Assembly (NCBI RefSeq): GCF_000301055.1
Contig: NZ_JH932301.1
Span: forward strand, 661,979-725,978
Source: Falseniella ignava CCUG 37419
GTDB lineage: Bacteria; Bacillota; Bacilli; Lactobacillales; Aerococcaceae
Length of the DNA stretch: 64,000 bases
Direction: 5' to 3'
The translations under genes and the position numbers were made by a program. The notes beneath the pieces are model-generated. The model was not told the origin of the DNA. It worked only from the letters and a program-made list of their open reading frames with translations, and did not search any database. Positions 55,105 through 64,000 of the stretch are shown here, one piece after another. Position 1 is the first letter of the stretch, and each line of letters opens with the position of its first letter.

Positions 55105-56745
55105 ATGAATAAATTTAAGGTAAATATTCAAGGAATGACTTGTACGGGTTGTGAAAAACACGTAGAATCAGCACTTGAAAAGATAGGTGCTAAAAATATT
55201 GAGTCTAATTTTCGTCGTGGTGAAGCAGTATTTGAACTGCCCGATGATATTGAGGTTGAAAGTGCAATAAAGGCGATTGATGAAGCAAATTACCAAGCCA
55301 GAGAAATTGAAGAAGTATCAACACTAGAAAACGTGGCGTTAATTAATGAAGACGATTATGACCTTCTTATTATTGGTTCTGGTGCTGCTGCCTTTTCTTC
55401 GGCAATTAAAGCTATAGAATACGGTGCAAAAGTTGGAATGATTGAGCGTGGAACGGTTGGGGGAACCTGTGTGAATATTGGCTGTGTTCCGTCAAAAACT
55501 CTTCTTAGGGCAGGGGAAATCAATCATTTATCAAAAGACAATCCGTTTAAAGGTTTACAAACATCCGCTGGAGAAGTGGATTTAGCTAGTTTAATCACGC
55601 AAAAGGATAAATTGGTGAGCGAACTTCGGAATCAAAAATATGTGGATTTAATTGATGAATATAATTTTGATTTAATTAAAGGTGAAGCAAAATTCGTTGA
55701 TGCTAGTACGGTTGAGGTCAATGGGGCAAAGTTATCTGCAAAACGCTTTTTAATTGCAACAGGTGCATCGCCTTCGTTGCCCCAAATTTCAGGACTTGAA
55801 AAAATGGACTATTTAACTAGTACAACACTTCTTGAGTTAAAGAAAATACCAAAACGATTAACTGTAATTGGCTCAGGATACATTGGAATGGAGCTTGGAC
55901 AACTATTTCATCATTTAGGTTCAGAAATAACGCTTATGCAAAGAAGTGAGCGACTTTTAAAGGAGTATGATCCTGAGATTTCAGAGTCAGTTGAAAAAGC
56001 GTTAATTGAACAGGGTATAAACCTTGTCAAAGGGGCAACTTTTGAGCGTGTTGAACAAAGTGGAGAGATAAAAAAAGTTTACATAACAGTAAATGGCAGT
56101 AAAGAAGTCATTGAATCAGATCAGTTACTTGTTGCCACTGGAAGAAAACCAAATACGGATTCTTTAAATTTAAGTGCAGCAGGTGTTGAAACTGGAAAAA
56201 ATAATGAAATCCTGATCAATGATTTTGGTCAAACAAGTAATGAAAAGATTTATGCAGCAGGAGATGTGACGTTAGGACCGCAATTTGTATATGTAGCAGC
56301 CTATGAAGGTGGAATTATTACTGATAATGCTATCGGTGGATTAAACAAAAAAATAGATTTATCGGTAGTTCCTGCTGTTACGTTTACGAATCCGACGGTT
56401 GCAACGGTTGGTTTAACAGAAGAACAAGCAAAAGAGAAAGGGTATGATGTGAAGACATCTGTATTACCTTTAGATGCTGTTCCAAGAGCAATTGTAAACC
56501 GTGAAACAACCGGTGTATTTAAACTAGTAGCAGATGCAGAAACACTAAAAGTATTAGGGGTTCACATTATATCTGAGAATGCAGGAGATGTCATCTATGC
56601 AGCATCATTAGCTGTTAAATTTGGCTTAACGATAGAAGATTTAACAGAAACCCTAGCACCATATTTAACAATGGCTGAAGGGCTAAAATTAGCTGCACTT
56701 ACGTTCGATAAAGATGTTTCGAAATTATCTTGTTGTGCAGGCTAA
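55105..56745 (+). CDS. merA: Mercuric reductase MerA
   Basis: Reduces Hg(II) to volatile Hg(0) with NADPH in the cytosol. The 546-residue flavoprotein has an N-terminal heavy-metal domain (about 1-70; [15 protein letters not shown]), FAD-binding [14 protein letters not shown], the redox-active [19 protein letters not shown], an NADPH-binding [14 protein letters not shown] and the C-terminal Hg-relaying cysteine pair LSCCAG. It follows merR by 24 bp with aaagggg. No transporter gene merT/merP and no merB are seen, so uptake must rely on other systems. Cargo of the ISL3 element. Confidence 0.96.
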   Translation: MNKFKVNIQGMTCTGCEKHVESALEKIGAKNIESNFRRGEAVFELPDDIEVESAIKAIDEANYQAREIEEVSTLENVALINEDDYDLLIIGSGAAAFSSAIKAIEYGAKVGMIERGTVGGTCVNIGCVPSKTLLRAGEINHLSKDNPFKGLQTSAGEVDLASLITQKDKLVSELRNQKYVDLIDEYNFDLIKGEAKFVDASTVEVNGAKLSAKRFLIATGASPSLPQISGLEKMDYLTSTTLLELKKIPKRLTVIGSGYIGMELGQLFHHLGSEITLMQRSERLLKEYDPEISESVEKALIEQGINLVKGATFERVEQSGEIKKVYITVNGSKEVIESDQLLVATGRKPNTDSLNLSAAGVETGKNNEILINDFGQTSNEKIYAAGDVTLGPQFVYVAAYEGGIITDNAIGGLNKKIDLSVVPAVTFTNPTVATVGLTEEQAKEKGYDVKTSVLPLDAVPRAIVNRETTGVFKLVADAETLKVLGVHIISENAGDVIYAASLAVKFGLTIEDLTETLAPYLTMAEGLKLAALTFDKDVSKLSCCAG

Positions 56746-56977
56746 GGGAACTTTTTTTACAACTCCCTATTCAAGTGAACCAGCTAATACTGTACTAAAG
56801 GTGTGCAGTAGTTTAGCAAAGTCTACAAAAGATTTCATACACTATTTTGCGATCACCCATTATATAAATGCTTTAAGGGATTTTCTAAGTGCATTTGTGG
56901 TCACAAAAATAATTTAACACTGATGATTTCGACATCAAATCTATAATTGATACCTTAACACCGCAGAGTAATAAAGG

Positions 56978-58312
56978 ATGAACAATATGTCAGACTTATT
57001 ATCCCTACCAGACATTAAAACAATAGAACCACCGCAAGAAAATGAAACCGATATGATGTTTAAAGTTGAAGCAGTCGGACCACCTGAACGTTGTCCTGAA
57101 TGTGGTTTTGACAAGTTGTACAAACACAGTTCAAGAAATCAACTAATTATGGATTTGCCCATTCGTTTAAAGCGAGTGGGCTTACAATTGAACCGTAGAC
57201 GATACAAGTGTCGTGAATGCGGATCTACCTTCTGGGAACGCCTAATATCTGTAGATGAAAAGCGTAGTATGACCAAAAGGCTTTTAAAGTCCATTCAAGA
57301 GCAATCCATGTCTAAGACCTTTGTAGAAGTCGCAGAAAGCGTTGGTGTTGACGAGAAAACTATTAGGAACGTTTTTAAGGACTATGTGACACTCAAAGAA
57401 CGTGAATACCAGTTTGAAACTCCTAAGTGGCTTGGGATAGACGAGATACATATTATCCATAGACCTCGGCTTGTATTGACTAATATTGAACGCAGGACTA
57501 TTTATGACATCAAGCCAAACCGTGACAAGGAAACAGTCATCCAACGTCTTTCAGAAATCAGTGACAGGACTTATATTGAGTACGTCACAATGGATATGTG
57601 GAAGCCTTACAAAGACGCAGTGAACACTATCCTTCCACACGCTAAAGTTGTCGTAGATAAGTTTCATGTAGTTAGAATGGCTAATCAAGCCTTAGATAAC
57701 GTCAGAAAGTCTTTGAAAGCCCATATGAGCCAAAAAGAAAGACGTACCCTTATGCGTGAAAGGTTTATCCTTCTAAAGCGTAAACACGATCTAAATGAAC
57801 GTGAATCATTCCTCTTAGATACTTGGTTAGGTAATCTTCCTGCTTTAAAAGAAGCCTATGAACTCAAAGAAGAGTTTTACTGGATATGGGATACTCCTGA
57901 TCCAGATGAAGGTCGTCTTCGTTATAGTCAATGGAGACACCGTTGTATGTCCAGTAACTCTAAAGACGCATATAAAGACCTCGTGAGAGCCGTAGACAAC
58001 TGGCATGTCGAAATATTCAACTACTTTGATAAAAAAAGGCTCACTAACGCTTATACGGAGTCAATTAACAGCATTATTAGGCAGGTAGAGCGAATGGGTA
58101 GAGGTTACTCGTTTGATGCCTTACGAGCCAAAATCCTTTTCAATGAGAAGCTCCATAAAAAGCGTAAGCCACGATTTAATTCAAGTGCTTTCAATAAAGC
58201 TATGTTATACGATACTTTCAATTGGTATGAAGTGAATGATCACGACATTACAGACAACTTTGGTGTCGATTTTTCCACACTTATTAAGAATTTGGAGAAG
58301 GGTGATTTATAA
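56978..58312 (+). CDS. ISL3-family transposase
   Basis: A 444-residue DDE transposase with the N-terminal zinc finger CPECGFDKLYKHSS plus CRECGSTFWE (about 38-85), a helix-turn-helix (VAESVGVDEKTIRNVF) and the ISL3 catalytic core: LGIDEIHI, VTMDMWKPYKD and the late TNAYTESINSIIRQVERMGRGYSF. The frame is intact. It is the last gene of the mer element, 30 bp before the right inverted repeat. The 232 bp between merA and this gene hold only short open frames and no recognised feature. Confidence 0.94.
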   Translation: MNNMSDLLSLPDIKTIEPPQENETDMMFKVEAVGPPERCPECGFDKLYKHSSRNQLIMDLPIRLKRVGLQLNRRRYKCRECGSTFWERLISVDEKRSMTKRLLKSIQEQSMSKTFVEVAESVGVDEKTIRNVFKDYVTLKEREYQFETPKWLGIDEIHIIHRPRLVLTNIERRTIYDIKPNRDKETVIQRLSEISDRTYIEYVTMDMWKPYKDAVNTILPHAKVVVDKFHVVRMANQALDNVRKSLKAHMSQKERRTLMRERFILLKRKHDLNERESFLLDTWLGNLPALKEAYELKEEFYWIWDTPDPDEGRLRYSQWRHRCMSSNSKDAYKDLVRAVDNWHVEIFNYFDKKRLTNAYTESINSIIRQVERMGRGYSFDALRAKILFNEKLHKKRKPRFNSSAFNKAMLYDTFNWYEVNDHDITDNFGVDFSTLIKNLEKGDL

Positions 58313-58363
58313 GCCCTTTTCCACCATGAAATCCGAATACCCTAAATTTTTAGGTTATTACGG

Positions 58364-58392
58364 TTGAATTTTAATATAATATTCAGTATAAT
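58364..58392 (+). promoter_or_regulatory. Promoter of selC
   Basis: TTGAAT, 17 bp, TATAAT. Its -35 lies 21 bp outside the right end of the mer transposon, so the promoter survived insertion. Confidence 0.7.
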
Positions 58393-58414
58393 CAATATTG
58401 TTCGTTAAATTTAC

Positions 58415-58511
58415 GGGAGCGGATGGGTTCTGGTGTGCCCTCTGGTCTTCAAAACCAGTATGAGGGGTTAAGAGCTTCTCGGGTGAGTTCGATTCTCACA
58501 CGTTCCCGCCA
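58415..58511 (+). tRNA. selC: tRNA-Sec (anticodon UCA)
   Basis: The 97-nt molecule has the anticodon stem-loop CTGGT-CTTCAAA-ACCAG with anticodon TCA, a long variable arm, a T-arm GTGAG-TTCGATT-CTCAC, discriminator G and encoded CCA. The acceptor pairs GGGAGCG with CGTTCCC; the eighth pair expected in bacterial tRNA-Sec would be G-A here. Together with selA, selB and selD it completes the selenocysteine insertion machinery. A terminator follows. Confidence 0.95.
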
Positions 58512-58522
58512 TGAATATAAAC

Positions 58523-58557
58523 AGCCACTTGCTTTTTGCAAGTGGCTGGTTTTTTTA
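58523..58557 (+). terminator. Terminator after selC
   Basis: A perfect 10-bp stem AGCCACTTGC / GCAAGTGGCT followed by GGTTTTTTT. Confidence 0.88.
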
Positions 58558-58893
58558 TTATCTACGAACCATATCAGTTTTATTTTCATAGGCCGTGGTA
58601 AAGAATGAGATGGCGATGGCAAGAATCGCTGCACTGAAAAATCCGTCGATATACACACCATTAATCATTTTTGCGGCCAGTAAAACCATAAACACATTAA
58701 TCACTGCATTAAATAGCCCTAAAGTAATGAGATTGACTAAACATCCTACTAATTTCAAGATGTTACCTAAAAAGAAATTAAAAATTCCAAGTACTAAAGC
58801 AAACAATAATGCACTAAAAAATCCTGAGACAACAATTCCGGGTAAATAATGGCTTAATATTAAAGTAACAATGGCAGTAATAATTAAGTTCAT
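58558..58893 (-). CDS. YvlD-like / phage-holin-family small membrane protein
   Basis: A 111-residue protein with about four hydrophobic segments (IITAIVTLILSHYLPGIVV; FFSALLFALVLGIFNFFLG; LNLITLGLF-like LVNLITLGLFNAVINVFMVLL; FFSAAILAIAISFF). The DUF family is annotated as phage holin family/YvlD, in Bacillus an envelope-stress-linked gene, and is not a real holin. The stop lies within the selC terminator hairpin region. The start follows taggaggagaaaat. Its function is not established. Confidence 0.82.
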   Translation of the reverse strand: MNLIITAIVTLILSHYLPGIVVSGFFSALLFALVLGIFNFFLGNILKLVGCLVNLITLGLFNAVINVFMVLLAAKMINGVYIDGFFSAAILAIAISFFTTAYENKTDMVRR

Positions 58894-59094
58894 ATTTTCT
58901 CCTCCTATCTAAATATAATTATAGCAGAAAAAAGGAAACATAGGATAGGTCTAGAGACCTATTTCGAAAATGATGGCATTATGACTGATACAGCTAATGT
59001 AACAGAGCAACCTTGAAAAACGATAACTGTTATAATACAGGAAACAAATGTTGTTATAAAAGGGATTATCTGTATTAAAAATCTATATTTTATA

Positions 59095-59123
59095 TTGACA
59101 AATATGCAATTGTCGGTTATGAT
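59095..59123 (+). promoter_or_regulatory. Promoter of pflB
   Basis: A consensus TTGACA, 17 bp, TATGAT. An inverted repeat GACAA-atatgcaa-TTGTC runs from the -35 into the spacer and may be a regulator site. The rest of the 58894-59168 gap contains a second TATAAT near 59033 and no gene. Confidence 0.72.
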
Positions 59124-59168
59124 AAGATTGTTAAAAAAATCACAATTAAAAATCAGGAGGAAAGAGAG

Positions 59169-61424
59169 ATGGAAAAAGCTCAAGATACTTCGATGGTGCA
59201 CGCTTGGGACGAGTTCAAAGGACATGTATGGCAAGAAGAAATTAACGTTCGAGATTTTATCCAACAAAATTACTCTTTATATGAAGGGGATGACAGTTTC
59301 TTAGAAGGAGCTACGGCAGCAACGTTTGAGCTGTGGGATCAAGTCATGGACTTGACCAAACAAGAACGTGATGCTGGTGGAGTCCTTGATATGGATACTA
59401 AAGTCGTATCGACGATTACTTCCCATGATGCAGGTTATTTAAATAAAGATTTAGAGAAAGTTGTCGGATTCCAAACTGATAAGCCATTTAAACGTAGCTT
59501 ACAGCCTTTTGGTGGAATTCGTATGTCAGTAAATTCAGCTGAAGCTTATGGCTATCATATTGACGATGAGGTTCAACATATTTTTACCGAATATCGTAAA
59601 ACACATAACCAAGGTGTTTTTGATGTATATACGCCTGAAATGCGCGCAGCGCGTCGTTCTGGTGTTATTACAGGTTTACCGGATGCATACGGACGTGGAC
59701 GGATTATCGGCGATTACCGCCGGGTAGCATTATATGGTGTAAATCGTCTTAAAGAAGAAAAACAAAAAGATTTCGCCAATATTGGCTATGGCACTATGAC
59801 GAACGATGTGATTCAACTACGTGAAGAAGTCTCTGAACAATATCGTGCATTGGATGAACTCATCGAACTAGGTAATATTTATGGATTTGATTTATCACGT
59901 CCAGCAGAAACAGCGCAAGAAGCATTCCAATGGTTATATTTAGGATATCTTGCAGCAATCAAACAACAAAATGGGGCAGCAATGTCACTTGGTCGTGTCT
60001 CAACATTCTTAGATATTTATATTGAGCGTGATTTACGTAATGGTATTTTAACGGAAAAAGAAGCTCAAGAATTGGTCGATCACTTTGTCATGAAATTACG
60101 TTTGGTGAAGTTTGCCCGAACACCTGAATATAATGAATTATTCTCTGGGGACCCAACTTGGGTAACTGAATCAATTGCAGGTGTGGGTGTGGATGGACGT
60201 CCACTTGTTACGAAAAACTCATTCCGCTTCTTACATACTTTATCAAACTTAGGACCTGCTCCAGAACCAAACTTAACTGTTTTATGGTCACCAAAATTAC
60301 CAGAAAACTTTAAGAAATTTGCAGCGAAGATGTCGATTGAAACATCTGCGATTCAATATGAAAATGATGAAGCAATGCGTCCAATTTATGGCGATGATTA
60401 CGGTATTGCATGCTGTGTGTCTGCAATGGAAATTGGTAAACAAATGCAATTCTTTGGAGCGCGTGCAAACTTAGCGAAAGCTTTACTTTATGCAATTAAT
60501 GGTGGGGTTGATGAAATCTCTAAAGTACAAGTCGGACCAGCTTACCAACCGATTACTTCTGAAATTTTAGACTATGACGAAGTAATGGAAAAATATGATG
60601 ATATGATGGAGTGGCTTGCAGGATTATACTTAAATTCATTAAATGTGATTCATTATATGCATGATAAATATAGTTATGAAAGTCTGGAGATGGCTTTACA
60701 TGATACTGAGGTATTACGTACAATGGCTACCGGTATTGCAGGCTTCTCAGTTGCCATCGACTCTTTAGCGGCGATTAAATATGGTACGGTTCGTACGATT
60801 CGTGATGAATCAGGTCTAGTTGTTGACTTTGAAGTTGAAGGTGACACACCGAAATACGGTAACAATGATGATCGTGCAGACCAAATTGGAGTAGAATTAC
60901 TGAAATCATTTATGTCTAAAGTGAAAAAACATCCAACTTACCGCGATGCTAAACATACGACTTCAATTCTAACGATTACTTCGAACGTTGTATATGGTAA
61001 AAAGACAGGAAATACTCCAGACGGACGTCGTGCCGGTGAACCATTTGCACCTGGCGCCAACCCAATGCACGGACGCGATACGCATGGAGCACTTGCGAGC
61101 TTACTATCGGTCGCAAAAATACCTTATGAATATGCTTTAGATGGTATTTCAAATACGTTCTCAATCATTCCTAAAGCTTTAGGGAAAGAAGAAGACATTC
61201 AACAAATGAATTTAGTTTCCTTATTGGATGGTTATTCTGTTGAGGGTGGACATCATCTTAACGTCAACGTATTTAACCGAGATACCTTGCTTGATGCAAT
61301 GGAGCATCCTGAAGACTATCCACAATTAACAATTCGTGTTTCAGGTTATGCTGTTAACTTCATTAAATTAACTCGTGAGCAACAACTCGATGTAATTAAT
61401 CGAACCATGCATGAGTCAATGTAA
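59169..61424 (+). CDS. pflB: Formate acetyltransferase (pyruvate formate-lyase)
   Basis: Converts pyruvate and CoA to acetyl-CoA and formate without oxygen. The 751-residue glycyl-radical enzyme has the catalytic Cys pair in [14 protein letters not shown] (about 416-417) and the C-terminal radical loop [17 protein letters not shown] with the Gly. Its ATG follows caggaggaaagag. pflA follows at 38 bp. No formate dehydrogenase is seen in the window, so formate would be exported or used elsewhere. Confidence 0.97.
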   Translation: MEKAQDTSMVHAWDEFKGHVWQEEINVRDFIQQNYSLYEGDDSFLEGATAATFELWDQVMDLTKQERDAGGVLDMDTKVVSTITSHDAGYLNKDLEKVVGFQTDKPFKRSLQPFGGIRMSVNSAEAYGYHIDDEVQHIFTEYRKTHNQGVFDVYTPEMRAARRSGVITGLPDAYGRGRIIGDYRRVALYGVNRLKEEKQKDFANIGYGTMTNDVIQLREEVSEQYRALDELIELGNIYGFDLSRPAETAQEAFQWLYLGYLAAIKQQNGAAMSLGRVSTFLDIYIERDLRNGILTEKEAQELVDHFVMKLRLVKFARTPEYNELFSGDPTWVTESIAGVGVDGRPLVTKNSFRFLHTLSNLGPAPEPNLTVLWSPKLPENFKKFAAKMSIETSAIQYENDEAMRPIYGDDYGIACCVSAMEIGKQMQFFGARANLAKALLYAINGGVDEISKVQVGPAYQPITSEILDYDEVMEKYDDMMEWLAGLYLNSLNVIHYMHDKYSYESLEMALHDTEVLRTMATGIAGFSVAIDSLAAIKYGTVRTIRDESGLVVDFEVEGDTPKYGNNDDRADQIGVELLKSFMSKVKKHPTYRDAKHTTSILTITSNVVYGKKTGNTPDGRRAGEPFAPGANPMHGRDTHGALASLLSVAKIPYEYALDGISNTFSIIPKALGKEEDIQQMNLVSLLDGYSVEGGHHLNVNVFNRDTLLDAMEHPEDYPQLTIRVSGYAVNFIKLTREQQLDVINRTMHESM

Positions 61425-61462
61425 ATTTAGATTTTTAATAAGATTTGTATAGGAGGAACTGA

Positions 61463-62248
61463 ATGATGGTGACATCTGTGAATCGTCAAAAGGATCAGAT
61501 TAAAGGGTATATCCATTCGACCGAGAGCTTTGCCTCAGTGGATGGTCCAGGAATTCGGTTCCTTGCTTTTATGCAAGGGTGTCGGATGCGCTGTCAATTC
61601 TGCCATAATCCGGATACTTGGAAGTTGACGGGTGGCAAAGAATATACGCCCCAACAGTTATTTGATGAAGCAATTAAATATCGATCTTTTTGGGGTAATA
61701 ATGGAGGGGTAACTGTTAGCGGGGGTGAGCCGCTCCTTCAGCCAGAGTTTATTTTAGAATACTTTAAGTTATGTAAGGCGCAAGGAATTCATACAACGAT
61801 TGATACTTGTGGAGCACCGTTTACACATGAAGAACCTTTCTTTAGTGTATTTGAAGAATTAATGGAGTATACGGACCTCTTGTTATATGATATTAAACAT
61901 ATTGACCCCAAGGGACATCTTAAGCTAACAGGACATTCGAATCAACCGATTCTTGAAATGGCACGTTATCTCTCAAATATTAAGAAACCGATTTGGGTTC
62001 GGCACGTACTCGTCCCTTATCGGACGGACTATGATGAATATTTGCAACGTCTGTCTGATTTTATTCAAACATTAGACAATGTTCATAAGGTAGAAATCTT
62101 ACCTTATCATAAGTTAGGTGTTTATAAATATGAAGCCTTAGGTATTCGCTATCCTTTAGAAGGGATTGAGCCGCCTACAGCAGATCGCGTTGAAAATGCA
62201 CGTCGCATTTTACGTTGTGATCAATATACGAAGTATTTAACGGATTAA
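61463..62248 (+). CDS. pflA: Pyruvate formate-lyase activating enzyme
   Basis: A radical-SAM enzyme that installs the glycyl radical on PflB. The 261-residue protein has the Fe-S motif GCRMRCQFCHNPDTW (Cx3Cx2C, about 39-46) and SGGEPLLQPEFI for SAM binding. Two adjacent ATGs are possible; both follow taggaggaactga. It is cotranscribed with pflB and ends before a hairpin terminator. Confidence 0.96.
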   Translation: MMVTSVNRQKDQIKGYIHSTESFASVDGPGIRFLAFMQGCRMRCQFCHNPDTWKLTGGKEYTPQQLFDEAIKYRSFWGNNGGVTVSGGEPLLQPEFILEYFKLCKAQGIHTTIDTCGAPFTHEEPFFSVFEELMEYTDLLLYDIKHIDPKGHLKLTGHSNQPILEMARYLSNIKKPIWVRHVLVPYRTDYDEYLQRLSDFIQTLDNVHKVEILPYHKLGVYKYEALGIRYPLEGIEPPTADRVENARRILRCDQYTKYLTD

Positions 62249-62272
62249 TCCGATCATAAAATACGTCAATAG

Positions 62273-62310
62273 TCGCCAATCTATCTTAGTAGATTGGCGA
62301 TATTCTTTTG
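62273..62310 (+). terminator. Terminator after pflA
   Basis: TCGCCAATCTA / TAGATTGGCGA, an 11-bp stem, followed by TATTCTTTT. Confidence 0.82.
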
Positions 62311-62333
62311 AGGGAGGGTTCTCTTTACATTTC

Positions 62334-62366
62334 TTGACATTCAAGCATGTTATGTTAAGCTATAAG
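62334..62366 (+). promoter_or_regulatory. Promoter of ssrA
   Basis: Consensus TTGACA; the -10 is less clear (TAAGCT at 16 bp or TATAAG farther on). Confidence 0.5.
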
Positions 62367-62377
62367 TGTATCTTTGC

Positions 62378-62740
62378 GGGGGCGTTCCGGTTTCGACAGG
62401 TATTCTTCGTGCAGGTGATGCGTCAAGGAGGTTGCGACTCCTTAATAACGCTACAGTTAAATATAACTGCAAACAATACAAACAACAATTTAGCTTTCGC
62501 AGCGTAAAAAACTGCTAGCTAAGATCAGTCTAACTTCTCCCATGAGTTAGTAACTGGTCTCAAATGAAGTGGGATACGTGTATATTCTCCGTCTGTGAAT
62601 GTACAAAGAGATAATCAGACTCGCTAATACTGATGCTTGTTTATCGGCTAGGTTGCAGCTAACTCTAAATAGATAAACTATTGACGTAGATTCATCTGAT
62701 ACGTGATATTTGGACAGGAGTTCGATTCTCCTCGCCTCCA
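62378..62740 (+). ncRNA. ssrA: Transfer-messenger RNA (tmRNA)
   Basis: The 5' GGGGGCG pairs with the 3' CGCCTCC, and the T-arm GGAG-TTCGATT-CTCC precedes it, forming the tRNA-Ala-like half. Internally the resume codon GCA opens a tag reading ANNTNNNLAFAA before TAA (about 62470-62508). It rescues stalled ribosomes with SmpB, tagging the product for proteolysis. The 3' CCA is not fully encoded: only the discriminator A follows the acceptor. Pseudoknot-forming segments fill the rest. Confidence 0.94.
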
Positions 62741-63532
62741 TAATACACTATATATTGATTTTAAAATGTTTCATTTAGGCTTGATATGACAATGTTTTTC
62801 AGAAACAAAACTTCAATCAATTTCAATCAATTTCAAAAAAACCTTGTAACTTTCCTTGTAACTTTTGAGGATTTAAAAAAATAACCGCCCTATCAAAACA
62901 ATAGAAAAGAAATAAGCGCATCGATTTTCGGTGCGTTTTTTAATTGCATGAGAATAGACAAACCTCTTAAATGGCTTAAATTAGCCCGTTTTAGGCGTTT
63001 GATATTACCTAATACAACCCCTTTGGGTCTTCGTTCAAAAGGGAATTTTGTGTGTGATTGATGGACAGGGCGGTCTTTAAGAGGCTATTCTTCATGATTT
63101 CGGGCGGGGGGATACATGTGAAGTTGCACTAAACAATCTGATCGTGTATATGTGGTTGTTCGCTCGTGTTGATTTTTGCTGTTTGTTTTCGCGTTGATTT
63201 CTTCGTTTTTCGTCAGTTTTCTTGCAAAGTTTATTATTTATTTTATCGATTGATTTTATTTGTCTTATTTGCTCATCAACTTAAGAAGATTCTTTATTAA
63301 TGAATAAAATTTTTTTCTATAAAACTTTTCAAATGAACATAAAAAATAAGGGCAAAGGTTAGCGTTAGCATTCGCGCTCCTTTGTACCCTCAGTACGTGA
63401 TTGCACTGTGGATACAACATCGCGTATCAAGCAATCACTTTAATTGCATTGGTGACTTCGGTTGTCGTCTATTACAATAAATCTTTTGAATTAACTGTTA
63501 CCGTTTCAATAATCGGTAGGCACTCATAACGG
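62741..63532. other. Non-coding edge of a likely integrated element beside ssrA
   Basis: No convincing gene in this 792-bp stretch. It holds a short tandem repeat of TCAATCAATTT (about 62813-62835), a repeated CTTGTAACTTT (about 62842-62868), a terminator hairpin CGCATCG / CGGTGCG with T-run (62917-62941), and AT-rich DNA. The 3' end of ssrA is a common phage and island attachment site, and an ArpU-like gene follows. No integrase gene is visible and the other attachment site is outside the window. Confidence 0.5.
62917..62941 (+). terminator. Hairpin terminator at the element edge
   Basis: CGCATCG-attttt-type loop-CGGTGCG (one G-U) followed by six T. Confidence 0.7.
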
Positions 63533-63979
63533 TTAGTGCAATTTACTGGCATCGTATTGCCAATGAAGTCGTACCTTAAACGCAATGTACAACCCCTCTG
63601 GCCATATCTTATCTAGTATCTTTACGGCTCCTTTTCTCATGGCATTGACGTCTTCGATGCTAACGTTCAACTTTTCGGCTATCTCTCTACGCTTTAGGTT
63701 GCCAATGCATTTTAAAGCTAAATAGGTTCCTGATACTTCATCTTTAGCGTGAACAGATTTAATGATTTCCCTAATCTGTTTCAGTTCGCTTTCGTACTCG
63801 TCAACGATTCTTTGTTCTACAATCACGCTGTCATTGAATCCTGAAATATTCGTACTTCGATATGATTCTTTAGACGATTCTAGGTCGTGTTCATGGAGTT
63901 CCTTATACCTTTTGATTCGGGTATAATTTTCAAGTTGTTGAATCTTTGTCTTTTTCTCTCGGTCTTTCAACCGTTCCAC
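63533..63979 (-). CDS. ArpU-like phage transcriptional regulator
   Basis: A 148-residue basic protein starting at GTG behind a gagga sequence. The N-terminal part is highly charged and likely coiled (about 1-95); the C-terminal LKRREIAEKLNVSIEDVNAMRKGAVKIL (shown in parts: REIAEKLNVSIEDVNAM) is a sigma-70 region 4-like helix-turn-helix. The layout fits ArpU/RinA-type late regulators of Gram-positive prophages. Family assignment is by pattern and moderate. Together with its place beside ssrA it suggests a prophage extending beyond the window. Confidence 0.65.
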   Translation of the reverse strand: MERLKDREKKTKIQQLENYTRIKRYKELHEHDLESSKESYRSTNISGFNDSVIVEQRIVDEYESELKQIREIIKSVHAKDEVSGTYLALKCIGNLKRREIAEKLNVSIEDVNAMRKGAVKILDKIWPEGLYIAFKVRLHWQYDASKLH

Positions 63980-64000
63980 TCCTCGTATTCGGGTGTTGTT

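Larger units (their letters stand above)
54473..58342. mobile_element. ISL3-family transposon carrying merR-merA
   Basis: Left end GGGTCTTCGGAATATATAGT (continuing GGAA) matches the right end read inward, GGGTATTCGGATTTCATGGT (continuing GGAA), at 19 of 24 positions. The bases just outside both ends are identical: TAAATTTT at 54465-54472 and at 58343-58350, an exact 8-bp duplication, the size made by ISL3 transposases. Inside are the mer promoter, merR, merA and an intact ISL3 transposase. The unit of about 3.9 kb therefore appears to move as one element. It inserted between the MetE-like gene and selC. Confidence 0.9.

Noticed and set aside
56746-56977. A possible small gene between merA and the transposase (open frame to 56917)
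   Set aside because: The frame overlaps the end of merA, has no ribosome-binding site and no recognisable protein features.
1-64000. CRISPR arrays, rRNA operons or a replication origin
   Set aside because: Reading the window by eye showed no regularly spaced repeats, no rRNA sequence and no DnaA-box cluster; dnaB-dnaI here are the primosome genes and do not mark an origin.

Overview
The window comes from a low-GC Gram-positive chromosome, most likely a member of the Lactobacillales (Aerococcaceae or Carnobacteriaceae would fit; this is inferred from protein character and gene order only). The left end has the Bacillus-type housekeeping order ytpR / murC / polA-mutM-coaE-nrdR-dnaB-dnaI / thrS. 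It carries a TPP riboswitch before thiT and a threonine T-box before thrS.

From about 13.6 to 30.7 kb there is a selenium and glycine-reductase region. grdX-grdE-grdB lie on the minus strand. selD, a DUF3343 gene, selB, selA and grdA lie on the plus strand, followed by an IS3-family insertion sequence and a minus-strand amino-acid ABC transporter. grdC-grdD and a NifS-like class V aminotransferase gene come next. GrdA, GrdB and SelD each contain an in-frame UGA placed where selenocysteine belongs. Together these genes would reduce glycine to acetyl phosphate and ammonia, and make and insert the selenocysteine this needs.

From 30.7 to 49.7 kb lie an AfuABC/Fbp-like ABC transporter, a glycosyltransferase, class III fructose-1,6-bisphosphatase, the ppdK / ccpN-like / PPDK-regulator trio, and a maltose/maltodextrin locus: PTS IICB, LacI-type regulator, malQ and glycogen phosphorylase, with two near-identical operators.

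From 49.8 to 58.5 kb is a second selenium neighbourhood: a YedE-type transporter, a second DUF3343 protein, two proteins I do not recognise, a DsrE-like protein behind a long and elaborately foldable leader RNA, a MetE-like methyltransferase gene with an in-frame UGA (a probable fourth selenoprotein), and the tRNA-Sec gene selC. Between the MetE-like gene and selC sits an ISL3-family transposon that carries merR-merA. Its imperfect terminal repeats and exact 8-bp target duplication are visible.

The right end has a YvlD-like membrane protein, pflB-pflA, tmRNA (ssrA), and what looks like the edge of a prophage or other element beside ssrA, with an ArpU-like regulator.

The observations most worth a second look are the MetE-like selenoprotein, the branched leader RNA before the DsrE-like selenium gene, the mer-carrying ISL3 unit, and the leader before grdX with mutually exclusive hairpins.
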